Below are positions 30,355 through 42,900 of a stretch of 64,000 nt of DNA, in pieces. The first letter of the stretch is position 1, and every line of letters starts with the position of its first letter. The position numbers and the translations under genes are program-made. This stretch comes from Ailanthus altissimus. Its lineage: Eukaryota; Streptophyta; Magnoliopsida; Sapindales; Simaroubaceae. Location of the stretch: assembly GCA_946807835.1 (NCBI GenBank), contig OX327683.1:5895001-5959000 (forward strand), read 5' to 3'. The notes under the pieces are model-generated. The model searched no databases. It was not told where the DNA came from and worked only from the letters and a program-made list of their open reading frames with translations.

Positions 30355-30966
30355 ATGGCCTCATATCTTTTGAAGTCAATCCCATTCTTTCTCTTGATCA
30401 CAATAGCCATGGCAGGCGATGCAGATATCCTAACAGACTTCGTCGTCCCGGCAAACGTTTCCAATGGCGACGTAGACGGGACTTTCTTCACCTTCACCGG
30501 CTTCCGGGCCGTGTTTAACTCCGATATCCCGCCAAAATTTAAGGTGACCAAAGCAAGCATGGCGGAGCTTCCAGCCCTGAATGGCCAGAGCGTCTCTTAC
30601 GCTGTCTTAGAGTTCCCGCCGGACTCTATAAACCCACCCCACACTCACCCTCGTTCAGCTGAGCTGCTGCTTGTAATTGGTGGAACCCTGAATGTTGGAT
30701 TTGTTGACACAACAAACAAGCTCTACACACAAACTCTGCAACTGGGTGACATTTTTGTTTTCCCGAAAGGATTGGTGCATTATCAGTCCAATTCCGACAC
30801 GAAAGAACCCGCCGCAGCAATTTCGGCCTTCGGAAGTGCCAACGCCGGCACTGTGTCAGTTCCCCTCAGTGTGTTCACTACTGGCATTGACAGTACCGTG
30901 CTTGCCAAGGCTTTCAAAACTGATGTTGCCACTATTGAGAAGATCAAGGCAGGTCTTTCAGCCTAG
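30355..30966 (+). CDS. Germin-like protein (single-exon cupin), subfamily 9-type
   Basis: 203 residues. Residues 1-20 are a hydrophobic signal peptide (MASYLLKSIPFFLLITIAMA), so the protein is secreted to the apoplast. One cupin barrel carries the germin box PPHTHPRSAELL with the metal ligands H96, H98 and E103, and the second box GDIFVFPKGLVHYQ with H142. All four ligands of the Mn site are present. Germin-like proteins form stable oligomers; some have superoxide dismutase or oxalate oxidase activity, but which applies here cannot be read from sequence. There is no cysteine, so the N-terminal disulphide of most germins is missing, as in the GLP9 group. A glycosylation site is visible at N34. 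I start at 30355 because the signal peptide begins there; an upstream in-frame ATG at 30292 precedes the probable start of translation. Confidence 0.93.
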   Translation: MASYLLKSIPFFLLITIAMAGDADILTDFVVPANVSNGDVDGTFFTFTGFRAVFNSDIPPKFKVTKASMAELPALNGQSVSYAVLEFPPDSINPPHTHPRSAELLLVIGGTLNVGFVDTTNKLYTQTLQLGDIFVFPKGLVHYQSNSDTKEPAAAISAFGSANAGTVSVPLSVFTTGIDSTVLAKAFKTDVATIEKIKAGLSA

Positions 30967-31548
30967 GCTTAAATTGAAGCTACTGCGTGCATGTTTTCTA
31001 TGTGTTTCTGATGCTTTGTTTGGTTTTGATTCATTGTTCTTGTGGCTTTAAATCATGTTGTAATAATAATGTAACTGAATAATTCTGTGCCAATCTGTAA
31101 TCTGTATTAAGTCATGACCATGGCATTGAATAATGATAAACGCTGAAATTTCTATTTTGGATGTCAAAGAAAATAACGGAATATTTGTCATTTTTTTGTT
31201 TTTTCAAATATGATCAACTTTTTCTAGCAGTGAAGATAGTGATATGATATGGATATTTTCATGTAAAGCCTATATGACTAATAGGGATTAGTCTAAAGTC
31301 AGCAGTCAAAAAAGATTTATTATGAATATTTAACTCCTTTATTACATTAAATTTTTTGGGTAGAACTGTTTTTCATCTATTTGCTAAATATCTAATTGTA
31401 AAATGAAAGCAATAGTTATGAAATAGAAGAAAGAAGATGTTTGTTAAACACTTAATTGTGAAGTAAAATTTGTATTTCAATTGTTATATTTTCAAAACAC
31501 AACAAAAAAATTGTATTGAATAGTGTCTGTTTAATGAAATTATGTCAA
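30967..31548. other. 3' flank of the germin-like gene
   Basis: Likely contains the 3'UTR (AATAATAATG near 31062 as a possible polyadenylation signal). The remainder is AT-rich and featureless. Confidence 0.5.
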
Positions 31549-31571
31549 ATTATTATTATTATTATTATTAT
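31549..31571. repeat. ATT microsatellite
   Basis: About seven ATT units directly before the composite repeat region. Confidence 0.95.
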
Positions 31572-31924
31572 GAAGGAATGGGCAAATGTTCTGGTCCATC
31601 CCAATCCAGAATTTTTTGGATGGGATCAAAGGCCAGAACATGTTCAGGTTTTATCGTAATTCGAGTTTCGTTCCGATTCAAGTCCCATCCTGATCTTCAA
31701 TTTTTTTTAAAAAAAATTGAAGAATAATTAAAGATTTTATTAATTAATTAACAAATTATAAATTAATATAACATAATATTTTGTAAATTTATAAATTTAC
31801 AAGTTAATTAATCATTTATAAGCTTTATTTTTCTTAAACATTTCATCTTAATTTGTATTCATAACTTTATTTAAGCAAATTGATATTGAAGACTAATTAA
31901 ACTATTAATATTGAATTAAATTTG

Positions 31925-33075
31925 AAATTATAATATTTAATGTAATTAAACTAAAATTGAATTTAGAATTATAACATTTAACGTAATTGAAATTGAAATA
32001 GGATTTATAATTATAACATTTAATGTAATTAAAATTAGAATTAAAAAAATAGAATTATAATTATAATATTTAACACAATTAAAATTAAAATTAGAATTAG
32101 AATTATAATATTTAACACAATTAAAATTGAAATTAGATTTGAAATTAGAATTAAAATCGAAATTATAATATTTAACATAATTGAAATTAATATTTGGAAT
32201 CAAAATTATAATATTTAACATAATTGAAATTGAAATTAGAATTAGAATTATAATATTTAACATAATTAAATTAAAATTAGATTTAAAATTATAACATTTA
32301 GCGTAATTGAAAATAAAATTGGAATCAGAATTATAACATTTAACATAATTAAAATTAAAATTTGAATCAAAATTATAACATTTAACATAAGTGAAATTAA
32401 AATTAGATTTAGAATTATAATATTTAACGTAATTGAAATTAGAATTGGAATTAAAATTATAGTATTTAACGTAATTGAAATTGAAATTAGAATCAAAATT
32501 ATAACATTTAACGTAATTAAAATTAAAATTGAAATCAAAATTATAACACTTAATGTAATTGAAATTGAAATTGAAATTGGATTTAAAATTATAACATTTA
32601 ACATAACTGAAATTAAAATTGGAATTGAAATTGAAATTAGATTTAGAATTATAACATTTAACATAATTGAAATTAAAATTAGATTTGAAATTATAATATT
32701 TAACGTAATTAAAATTAAAATTGGATTAGATTTTAGAACATTAAACGTAATTAAAATTAGTATTGGAATTAGAATTATAACATTTAACGTAATTGAAATT
32801 GAAATTAGAACTAGAATTATAACATTTAACGTAATTAAAATTAAAATTAGAATCAAAATTATAATATTTAACGTAATTGAAATTAAAATTATAACACTTA
32901 ACATAATTAAATGTGAAATTAAATTTGGCAATTTAAAATTATAAAATTTAACGTAATAAAAATTAGAATTGAAATTGAAATTATAATATTTAATGTTTAA
33001 CGTAATTAAAATTAAAATTAGAATCAGAATTATAATATTTAACGTAATTAAAATTAGAATTGAAATTAAAATTAT
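31925..33075. repeat. Tandem array of a 42-bp AT-rich unit
   Basis: The word ATAACATTTA or ATAATATTTA followed by a TAATT word recurs at 31929, 31971, 32013, then from 32291 at 32333, 32375, 32417, 32459, 32501 and 32543, always 42 bp apart. Further spacings are 48 or 60 bp, which reflect extra 6-bp GAAATT or AAAATT sub-units. About 25 copies over 1.15 kb. Because steps are multiples of six, the minus strand stays open for 298 codons with a hydrophobic 14-residue period; I regard that frame as a by-product of the repeat. Confidence 0.92.
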
Positions 33076-33334
33076 ATTATTTATCAATATAAAATAAGTT
33101 ACAATAATTACTCCTAAATATAAAGTCCAAACTAAATTGTTCATAATGAAATAAGAAATCAATAATAAAAATTATTAAATAGTCTAAGAAAATTTAATTT
33201 TAAATTTTGGGTTAAAAACACAAATTTGGAAGAATTATAGACACGGATCACTAGTAAACCCATGATTTTTAAACCAAAAATATAAATTTGGACCGATTAG
33301 AGATATGAGCAAAAAAATGTCCTGTGTTCGGGAC

Positions 33335-33760
33335 ACGTCCCATCCCGACATATGTCCCGATCGAGATAGGTTTCTCTATTCTAAACGGGACATGGAATCA
33401 ATTGGATCTATCCCGAACCCAACCTCGTCCTATTTTATTCACACCCATCTCGACATATGTTCTGATTGGGATAGGTTTCTCTATTCTGAACGGAATGTGG
33501 AAGTAATTGGATTCGTCCCGAACCAAACCTCGTCCTATTTTATTCACACCCATCCCAACATATGTCCCGATTAGGATAGATTTCTCTATTCTAAACAAGA
33601 CATGGAACCAGTTGGATCCATCCCAAACTTTACCTCGTCATATTTTATTCACACCCATCCCAACATATGTCCTGATTAGGATAAATTTCTCTATTCTAAA
33701 CGAGACATGAAACTAGTTGGATCCTTCCCAAACCTAACCTCGTCCTATTTTATTCACACC
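33335..33760. repeat. Four tandem copies of a roughly 104-bp unit
   Basis: The word ACATATGT recurs at about 33348, 33453, 33558 and 33663, each followed by the conserved TTTCTCTATTCT. The phrase CCTATTTTATTCACACC closes each unit. Copies differ by about 10-15%. The array ends in an ATT microsatellite. Confidence 0.92.
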
Positions 33761-33762
33761 TA

Positions 33763-33763
33763 C

Positions 33764-33807
<44 letters not shown>
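33763..33807. repeat. ATT microsatellite (15 units)
   Basis: Uninterrupted ATT run directly after the 104-bp array. Confidence 0.97.
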
Positions 33808-34020
33808 GGCCTATAATTATAATACACCTAATTAACCCATGCTACTTAAAGTTATTATTGGATTTTTAGGGGGTTCCTACCCTAAAATTAACCCAAAATC
33901 TAAAGTTGAATTTGACACATCCTGGCACAAGGTCTAAGATTGTTAATAGGGACAGATCTAAGTCTTACAACTTGATAAACATGTAAACTCGACCCTTCTT
34001 TTATAGGTATTTTAAGTGAA

Positions 34021-34045
34021 TATGTGTGTATGTGTGTGTGTGTGA
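34021..34045. repeat. TG microsatellite
   Basis: Interrupted TATGTGTG then (TG)n run. Confidence 0.85.
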
Positions 34046-34548
34046 ATTATGATTTTTACTCTTTTTTAAAGTGAGATTTACATGTTAAAAAAGAAAAATG
34101 AGATTTACTAATCTAAGCATAAATATGATTTAGAATCGATTTTGACTTCCTCTATTTTTTGCATAATATGCATTGTTTATATATACTCAAATCTTATTTC
34201 AAATTTGCTTCCACCATTACATAAACAGACATACGATTTTTCACAGTTTACTCATTTAATTCAATACACAATAATCAGTGATTTTCAAGTAATCTCTAAA
34301 AGCATTTTATAATAATTCAATTAATCTCTTGCTTATCTAAATACTCCTCGTATACAATATTAATTTTTTTTTTTAAAGTACTGATTTAAGTGTAAGAGAG
34401 CTTTTTCTTACACGAGGATGGTTATGTTCTTGAAATCACATAATATTTGAAAGCAATAAATGAGTAAGACGGTGGTGCTCATAAAATTTTCTTGAAGTAT
34501 TAATGGTATCAAGATAATATCTTAACGTTTTAAAACCCAAGAACTTCA

Positions 34549-34592
<44 letters not shown>
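34549..34592. repeat. ATT microsatellite
   Basis: About 14 uninterrupted ATT units. Confidence 0.95.
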
Positions 34593-34596
<4 letters not shown>

Positions 34597-37500
34597 CTTA
34601 GGGTCTATGTAGTAAGCATTATTTTTACTTAACATTTAGGTATTTATAAAAGAGTAAGGTGATGGTATTTATTGTTGTATTCGGTCCTCTTCTAATGGCT
34701 ACGGTGTCAAAAATGGACTCATCATTATAAAGATTAAAAAATTTATAATCTAATGATGTATGTCCCCATCACTGAAGTCGATAATGGTGACTATAGCAAA
34801 TATTTGTTTTTTTTTTATTTTGAAATTTTCATTTAATATTTAAAAGATTTTAGTTTTAAAAAAAAAACAAATATGTGGATCTAATGAACGTGAGTTTGCT
34901 TAAAAAAATGACCATATTTTGGGTTAGATGTTCTTTTTCCTTTTACATTCATAAAGAATTAGGAAATGGAAATAAACAAAGCTTAGATTGTTCATAACCA
35001 CACTCATCCAAACGTTGAGTGGAAAAAAAAAGGGGAAAATAAAAAGGACAGTGTAGGTTAAAATTTATATGTTATTATTATTGTTAGAGAATAGTTTTAT
35101 AAATTTTTTAATATTTTATAAGTTATATATTTTATATATAAATTATGTATAATAAGTTACTAGTAATAAATTATCATCATTATATAGTGGTTGTAATATT
35201 TAAATTAGCCATTAAATTTAAATTAAATATATGAGAGTTGTTATATTTATATGTGATTATTATTTGAGAGTTTTGTATTTTAAATTATTGTAAAATTTAT
35301 AATATATTAAATATTAGAATTAATATATAGACTACCTATTACTAAATAAATGGTACTAGCCCTTTTTATTAGTAGTAATGAGAGTGAAGAAGAGTAAAAA
35401 AAAAAAATAGAGTAATCTATACATAAGCTTTTAAGATCATATGTTTTATATATTGTATTTTTTAGCAACTATAATTAATAAAAATTTAGTATAATTTTTC
35501 GATGATCAAACTCATTAAGGAGAGCGGCTGCAAACATAAAATTGAATTTTTAAATTATATAAAATCGTCATTACTTATACAATGAGATGATTATTTGGCT
35601 ATACGATAATATTCTCTACCATACCTCTGTTATGTTCAAGACTAATTTTTTTTATTATATATATATTATGTTTGTTGATGATTTTTATTTTACAAATATT
35701 TGAGGATATATGTCTTAATATATGAATGAATAATTTTTAATATAAACATATCCTATATAGAAATGCATGAAATTAAAATAAATAGTACATTTATCATTCC
35801 AATAAATACTAAGTTGGTGTTTGGTTCGAGAATAAACTTGAAAAGAGGAAAGGAATGGAATGTAATAGAAAGAAGAAAGAAATGAGAGATGAAAATGATT
35901 CCTTTGTTTGATTGGAGCATAGAATCAACCATAGAAAATAATGAATAATATTTTATTTGAATAAAGATATCCTTTAGATTTAATTTTTTATATTTTATTT
36001 TAATGAAAATTTTAAATAAAAATCATTTTATTTTTTAATATAAGTTAATTCATTTGGCAATGTTTCCAAACACACTTCTATCCCATAATGCTCTTATTAT
36101 TAACGCTTTTAAAAAATCAGTTAATATTTGGTAATAAATTACAAAAGTACTTTAGAGTATTTTTTTTAAAAATTTTATAGAGTATTTAATTATGTAATTA
36201 AAAATTACCTTTTGAAGAGAAATCCTAATTTCTCATATATTAAATTTTAAAATTTATTTCCATTCCACCATCTTTTCTATCAAACCAAACATTACCTAAC
36301 AGCAAAACAGATGGGATCAAATTTTCATTTTCAATTAATGTGGCTTACGGTACACAAAATAGAAGTTTGATGAGACAAATTGAGGGATTTTAATAGTGCC
36401 ACTCATGATTTATTTATATATAAGAAAAAAATATGCAGAAATTGTTTGTTGGCAAGTTTACCATTTATATGTTTTGAAATTATTCTCCGAAAGATGCAGA
36501 AATTTTTTGTTTTGGAAACATAAATTAGTCCATATTGAACAGAATGTAATGTGTAAATATTATGACAGGTCTTCAAAAGTTTATTACCCTCACATGAAAC
36601 TCAAATATTGGTTCAAATTTTGAATATTAACTTTAAAATTATATTAATTAATTACGCGCAACTGAAAAACTCAAGTTATAAAATAAAAGTTCATTAATAA
36701 TAATAAAAAGAAGTATTAACATTAATTATTTGCATATTCACGTTTTTGATAGTTTGTTTCTTAAAATTTTAAGAATTTTTCAGATTTTTTTTTTCTTTAC
36801 GAGTGTTTGCTTCAACCAATCCACATAAATGTCATCTGCTTTTTCTTCTTCGTTTATAATCTGGCAAATGTTCTTGTAATATAACATTACAAATGGTCAA
36901 AATGAAAGTTCCCATTTATAAATTGAGGCTCATCTTTTCCCATTAAATTCTTTCTTTCCTCGTTCTAAAAGGTGATTCTTTTGCTTCATTTAGGCAGACA
37001 ACACTTGGGTCAATGAGCTTGTATCAAAGAGGAGTTTGAGATTATTTTTAACTTGATCAAAAACTTGAATAAGAAAATGATTCAGTTCCCGAAGCCAAGA
37101 ATCACAATTCCGGAACTAATCAAGGTGTTGATCGTCTAAAGGTTGCAGTACACAAGTACTTATTTGCAAGCTCTAAAATGATTAGATTTAGAGTTATTAC
37201 AATTTTTAAATAATATTTTATATTTTTTATTCAAAATTGATGTGTCTAAGTAAAATAATTATTAAATAATAAAATAAAATAATTTTAAAATCACTCGTTA
37301 CATTATTTTACCATCTAATTATTACTTAATACATTATTTAAAATAATTTTTCATTTGAAATTAACATGTTAAACAAAACAATCATTGAACGGTAAGATAA
37401 TACAACTTTCAAAATCACCTATTATACTATTTTATTATCTAATTATTATTTAACACATCATTTAAAATAAAAAATTTAAGATACCATTAAAAATGCATAA

Positions 37501-38152
37501 CATTTAGGATAAATATCTCTTAACGAAAATATGAACACATCATATCCCTTTCTCTAATGGGTTGTTGGTCGAGTTAATACATTACAACCTAGAAAGATGC
37601 AGTAATCCACTTTGGAAATCAAAATAAAAATATTCTAGGTGCACTAATCCCTGTCATATACATTTCAACATGTATATAGAAGAAGTTAAAGGACTTCTTA
37701 AAGAGAGTTCATGACAAGAAAATAAGAATAAAATGGACCACATTCTTATACTTGCACTCCTTACACAAAATTCTTCTAGTACTAATAGTGCTGTTATGTT
37801 TATCACAAATGCACCTACTCAACGGGGCAAGTGTATAAAGTGTGCACCAGTAACATGAACACAATCAAAGGCTAAGTTGCGAACAAGAAAGGTATTCAAC
37901 ATAAGCTCGAAAAAAATTTCAAATCATCCTATCACTGTCATTCAAAGTTTCCATACAAAAGTTTCCATACATTATCCCACCAAAAAATCTTCACTAATTA
38001 TTTTCTTTACTCTACTCTCCACAAATGACTAAAACACGACCTATTACTATAAATTTTTAGTTCACAATGCTCCTCCTAGTCGACTGTCAGCTAAAATGAA
38101 CATCAGTAAAACTTTACAACTTTATGTACAAAGTTTGTGCTACCAAGTATCT
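34593..38152. other. AT-rich intergenic DNA downstream of the MYB gene
   Basis: No gene recognised. The MYB 3'UTR probably extends from 38152 down by a few hundred bases. Open frames here, including one of 75 codons at 36396-36623, look random. Confidence 0.5.
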
Positions 38153-39754
38153 CTACATAGGAAAGTTATAGTTTTGATACCCCAGCGAGCCTCCTTGTGC
38201 GGGAAACTGGCTTGGTGGAGGAAACTGCTGCAATGTAGGCTGTTGTTGATGACCGGCAACCCCAGGTGAAGAAATCCAATTCTGATCAACCGGCAACGAC
38301 ACCGAGTTGTTATCAACTGTGGTAATATCATGGATGCTTGACCTTTTCCTTTCCTTTTTCACATTACTTTGGCGAAGAAAATACTTTTGGGCATGACTAG
38401 CTACCTGCGTCGGTGTTCTTGTCACCACTACATTTCTAGAAATACTCCTCCAATCGCCCTTACCAAATTTACTTAAACCGATCAGAAACAACCTGTTGCA
38501 AAATCAACTGAAATGAGCACCCAATATAATGGCAACATTCAATACAAATTATAAGAAAAATGTAATAATAACAATCACTAACTAGTAACACAAAGCTCTA
38601 TCTTAGAACATCTAATCCACACTTGCACCGGGTGTAATTCTGCTTATTGAACAACATAACACGTCTTCAAACAAAACAAAATGATTAAAAACGAATTGTA
38701 TATTTTCAAATTAATTTCAAGAATGATTAGTAATCAAAGTATATACAAATATCTTTCAAAATTATGATAATTCAATTCAGAAAGAAAAAAGGTTACATTT
38801 TAACAAAATGCAACATCCAAATCATATAATTATGATCTTGCTAATATCATATATTACCCACTTGTTTAAAACAACAAGAAGAACATTTGGTTTAATTAAT
38901 TCGTTTAAGTTATCTAATTTCTAGTTCTAGAATTTAAATTAAAACAAAAAGAATTCGAAAATATATTTAAAAGAATAAATTCCACTTCCTCCTCCAAAAA
39001 ATTTTCATTTCTTTCTCTTTCCTATAAATTCGCACCAACCAAACAGGGTATAGAAAAAAATCTAGGAATCAAGTAAAAATAGGGGAAAAAGACACAAGAA
39101 CTCGTTTTCTATGAGCCGCACTCTAGTTGTATTCTTCACTTTCAATAAACGAAAACCGAAAAATCAGACCCAGGAAAAAAAATCAAAATCATTCTTGAAT
39201 AGAACAAATTAATAAACCAAATCTGTGTTTAGTGCAAATTTTCAATCTCAAAATACCCAAAATCAAGAACAAAAATAGACAAAGAGAACACACAATTAAG
39301 AAACAAAAAGAAAAAAAAAAGAGTAAATCTTTGATACTAACAAAAAGAAAAAGAAAAAAAAAAGAGTAAATCTTTGATACCTGTGTTCTTCTTCTGTCCA
39401 AGGCGTGCCCTTCTTTCTCTCGGGCTCTCCGTGCTTCTGCTTCGGAGAGAACGAGATCTGTCTCGGAGAGTCCCAATCCGACTCATCGGCATAACTCGGC
39501 AACTCAACTCGGCCCGAATCAATCTCGAAAACGTCATGTAAAAGGGCCTCGTAGTGCTCCTCCACGTCTCTGGACGACTTACCGGGAACCTGGCCAGCGA
39601 TCTTCTGCCACCGATCCGGCGACTCCTCGGGGAATAAAACAAGGGCCTCCTCAAAGAGCTTGTCCTCGTAGCGATTCCAGTGAGTCAATGGGATGGGCTG
39701 ATGCTGAGTCATCGGTAACAAGTTGCTGGCGTTCCTGTTATCTTGCTGGTACAT
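38153..39754 (-). CDS. DIVARICATA-type (R-R, SHAQKYF) MYB transcription factor, two exons
   Basis: Exons 39754-39381 and 38492-38153 (minus strand) join with an AGG codon split across a GT/AG intron of 888 bp and encode 237 residues. The first MYB/SANT repeat is at about 26-75 ([20 protein letters not shown] ... [12 protein letters not shown]). A linker follows with [13 protein letters not shown]. The second repeat, about 117-166, has [40 protein letters not shown] and the SHAQKYF signature at 157-163. The basic [13 protein letters not shown] block and a Gln/Pro-rich tail complete the protein. Such factors bind I-box or TATCCA-type elements through the second repeat. It is closest, from memory, to Arabidopsis At5g04760. 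The start is ATG 39754; the frame extends upstream only through a GTG. An alternative ATG at residue 15 would also keep both domains. Confidence 0.92.
39321..39380 (-). repeat. Tandem duplication of the MYB intron donor region
   Basis: On the minus strand GTATCAAAGATTTACTC followed by a pyrimidine run occurs at 39380-39364 (the true donor) and again at 39337-39321, a 43-bp period. The second copy therefore presents a decoy donor-like GTATCAAAG inside the intron. Confidence 0.9.
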
Positions 39755-39902
39755 AGAGTCGTAGATGAAGTGTTTGTTAAAATTATTAAATGAACAACTT
39801 TTAGGGTCGTACTTTCTTGGAGATTTCACGTATAAAATAAAAGTAAAAGAGGCTGCGTTGCAGCGTTGGTGGGAGATTTTGATTTTGAGAGTGAGTTGTT
39901 TG

Positions 39903-39912
39903 GGTATTTATA
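39903..39912 (-). promoter_or_regulatory. Probable TATA box of the MYB gene
   Basis: The minus strand reads ATATAAATAC about 150 bases before the start codon, implying a 5'UTR of roughly 120 bases. Confidence 0.55.
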
Positions 39913-39919
39913 TGAAGAG

Positions 39920-42900
39920 TAATTTTGTTGGGTTATGGCACCAACTCAGATTTCTAATTCAACACGTTTTTTCTTTTATTGGAGCCTTCCTTCTTTACTT
40001 TTTACACAACTCAAAACACCTCAATTTTGTTACTTCTCTTTCAACCGAATTTTACTATTATGGTAAAATGTTATTTTACCGTTTTTAGAATTAAAGTTAC
40101 AATATAATATTAAAAATACTTTGAATCGTTACATTAAATCAAAAAATTAAAGATGATGATGTTTAATTATTAATCTAACAAATACAAATAATTTACGCTA
40201 TTAGTATCATTAAAATCATACTAGCATTGTAAAATAATCCTACGGTAAAATTGTAAATTTTATAATACATTGTAAGTGTCAATTACTTTTTTATATTTAT
40301 TTAATCTTTAATCTTAATTTAAAATGAAATAACCACAACCAATTCTCTTGGGTAGGACAGTTTACTAAATTATACGCTAACTAATTTAATAAGGAAAATA
40401 ATATTATTTTAAATATCTTTAAAATAAAATTTAATTTTAATAATACTTATCGATTTATAAAATCAATAGCAATATTGGACTATTAAAAAATCTTCTATTA
40501 AAGCTAACATATTCTATATTAGATTATATGAAATGATTCAATTGCGTTATGTATACATTAAAAGTGATTATATCCCTAAATAACTTATAAAAAATATAAT
40601 TTTTTTCTTAAAAATTTAACTTTTTATTATTTAATATTAAATATTTAAAACATTAATAAAATTACTAAAATCAGTTCACTCAAAATAATTGCAGATCCAG
40701 AGAGCTTTTGATTATTAATGCTTGTATAATTATCTCCGAGCATTATCTTCTCTTTTCTTTTTCCTTTTAAATAAAATTTTCTTCTTCGTACATGTTTAGT
40801 TAGGTTTTTTTTATTAGTTAAAAGAACTTTTTTAATGTCAAAATTTTTTTTTAGTTTTTTTGATAATATTTGGTTATAATTAAAAAATAATTTTTAGAGA
40901 TTAAAAAAATTATTTTATTTTTACTTATAAAAATTCACATTTTGAACTTTTGAAGATAGGACTTTTGAAGGTAAAGCTTTTTAAACTTTTGAAATATTTG
41001 TGTAATGTTATATTTACCCTAATAATATTTTCTTATTTTTATATCATACCCTTAATAAAAATAAATTTTATTCAATTAAAATATTTTTAATATTTTCTTA
41101 AAAGTAATCATATCTTTAATTCTTCATATCTTTACAACCATAATATTTTTACAAAAACTTACCAAAATTTTTTGTTGATTATTTTATTATTTTAAATAAA
41201 AATAAGTATTATTTTTTTTAATTTATGTACCAAATATAATAATTTATATTAATTCATTGATTACTATGCATTAATTTTACTTGATTCTTGTGTTTAAAAA
41301 TTTGAATTTGAAAAAATGCATAATAAATTTAAACTTATGTATAAAAAATATTATATTATTTAAAATTTGAATATAAATTTTATTAAGTGTCATTTTAGTA
41401 ATTTAATAATATTTAATCACTTTTAATAATATATAACTAAATGATATAATACTTTAAAAAAAAATTTTAAATTAACAACCAAATGATCAATGATTTTTTT
41501 TAAAAATTTTATTTTTAAAAATTTTATTTAAAAAAATCTTACTTTCATATACTCTATTTAAAAAAGCCCAATCAAACGAGCCATTCACTTTATTGAAAAG
41601 TTTTTTTTTTAATTTCAAAAACTCTTATTCTTTATTGAAGCAAATGCAAATCTCTCTTTTTCTCTTTTACCACATCACTTTATTTATTTTTTTATTTATT
41701 TGGTTTTATTTTTAATTTGAAATAATATTCATCCACCTCCATCTCTCTCACCACCCACATGCTTTTACAAGACATCTTGTTAATTTTAAATTTATTTTTA
41801 ATATTTTGTATTTTTCGAGTTTGTGTTAATTCGTGGTGAAACATTTTGGTGCATAATTTTACTTTCGTAAAGGAAGCAGAAGGAGAGGAGAGAAGTTGGA
41901 GATAGGTGCAAGACAAATTAAGTAAGAGGACGGGGGAGTTTTGGCCGTGTATTGAATGAAATTAAACACACAAATTACAAAAATATGCTTTAAAAAGGTG
42001 ATGGTATTTTTATCTTTTTAATTAAAGCCGTTAAACTATAATTTGTGACAACGTCAGGGGGTGATAGTGTTAATATCCCTTTATACTCCTGAAATTAATA
42101 ACAATCGAATTATTAAGTGCACTCATTTTTTTAGATATTGTCACCCTTCTTATTAAAAATTTAAAAAAAAAAAGTAAAGTGAGTTTGTTTTATTTAAGTT
42201 AATAAATGACATTTAAATCATACAACATTAATTTTAACTTTTTGCTACATGTATTTAATAATAATCGTTAAGAAAATTGATTGTTCTATGATATTAAAAT
42301 TAAAGTCTTAGCACAATACAAAAATAATTTGAATTGTAAATCGAATTAAAAAATTAAAGGTAATAAAATTTAATTATTAATTTAATAAATACAAATAATT
42401 CAACTATGAATATGCTAAAACCTTCCCAATATTATAGAATAATCTTTAAAAAAAAACAAATCATCCTTGCAATGAATTATAAGTTGTAACCAGTTCTTAA
42501 TATCCAAGTCAAAAAATAAATAAAAAATAAACACAATTGTAATAAAATATCGCGAAGCTAATAGACATGAGTTTTGAAGGAACAATAAAATAATTTATTT
42601 ACAAAATAAACGTATTAAAAAATGCCATGACCCATGAGTTGTCATTGGGGGAAACGATTAAACAAATGGATATGTATGGAAAATGATTGGCTCCCTTTCA
42701 TAGAAGTCAAACACTTTGAGTTTGACCTTTCCATTTGGATCCAATTTTCATTTAATAAATTATAAATCAACTCAAATCGATTAAAAAACAAAACAAATAA
42801 AACAAAACCCCTAAAAATAAATCACCGTGGATGCCATTGGCGCCACCAACCTCCTATTCCTATAATCTCTTCTAATTAGTGCTCAAAATCAAAATGTGTT

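Noticed and set aside
32266..33162. 298-codon open frame on the minus strand
   Set aside because: It arises from the 42-bp repeat, has no initiator context or domain, and its sequence is a monotonous Leu/Ile/Asn period.
33305..33710. Open frames of 60 to 89 codons across the 104-bp repeats
   Set aside because: The same peptide motif recurs because of the tandem DNA repeat; no gene signals.
31925..33760. Possible CRISPR-like array
   Set aside because: Units are contiguous tandem repeats without unique spacers, in a plant nuclear genome.
39755..39829. N-terminal extension of the MYB protein by 25 residues
   Set aside because: It would need a GTG start; the first ATG is at 39754 and the conserved domain lies well inside it.
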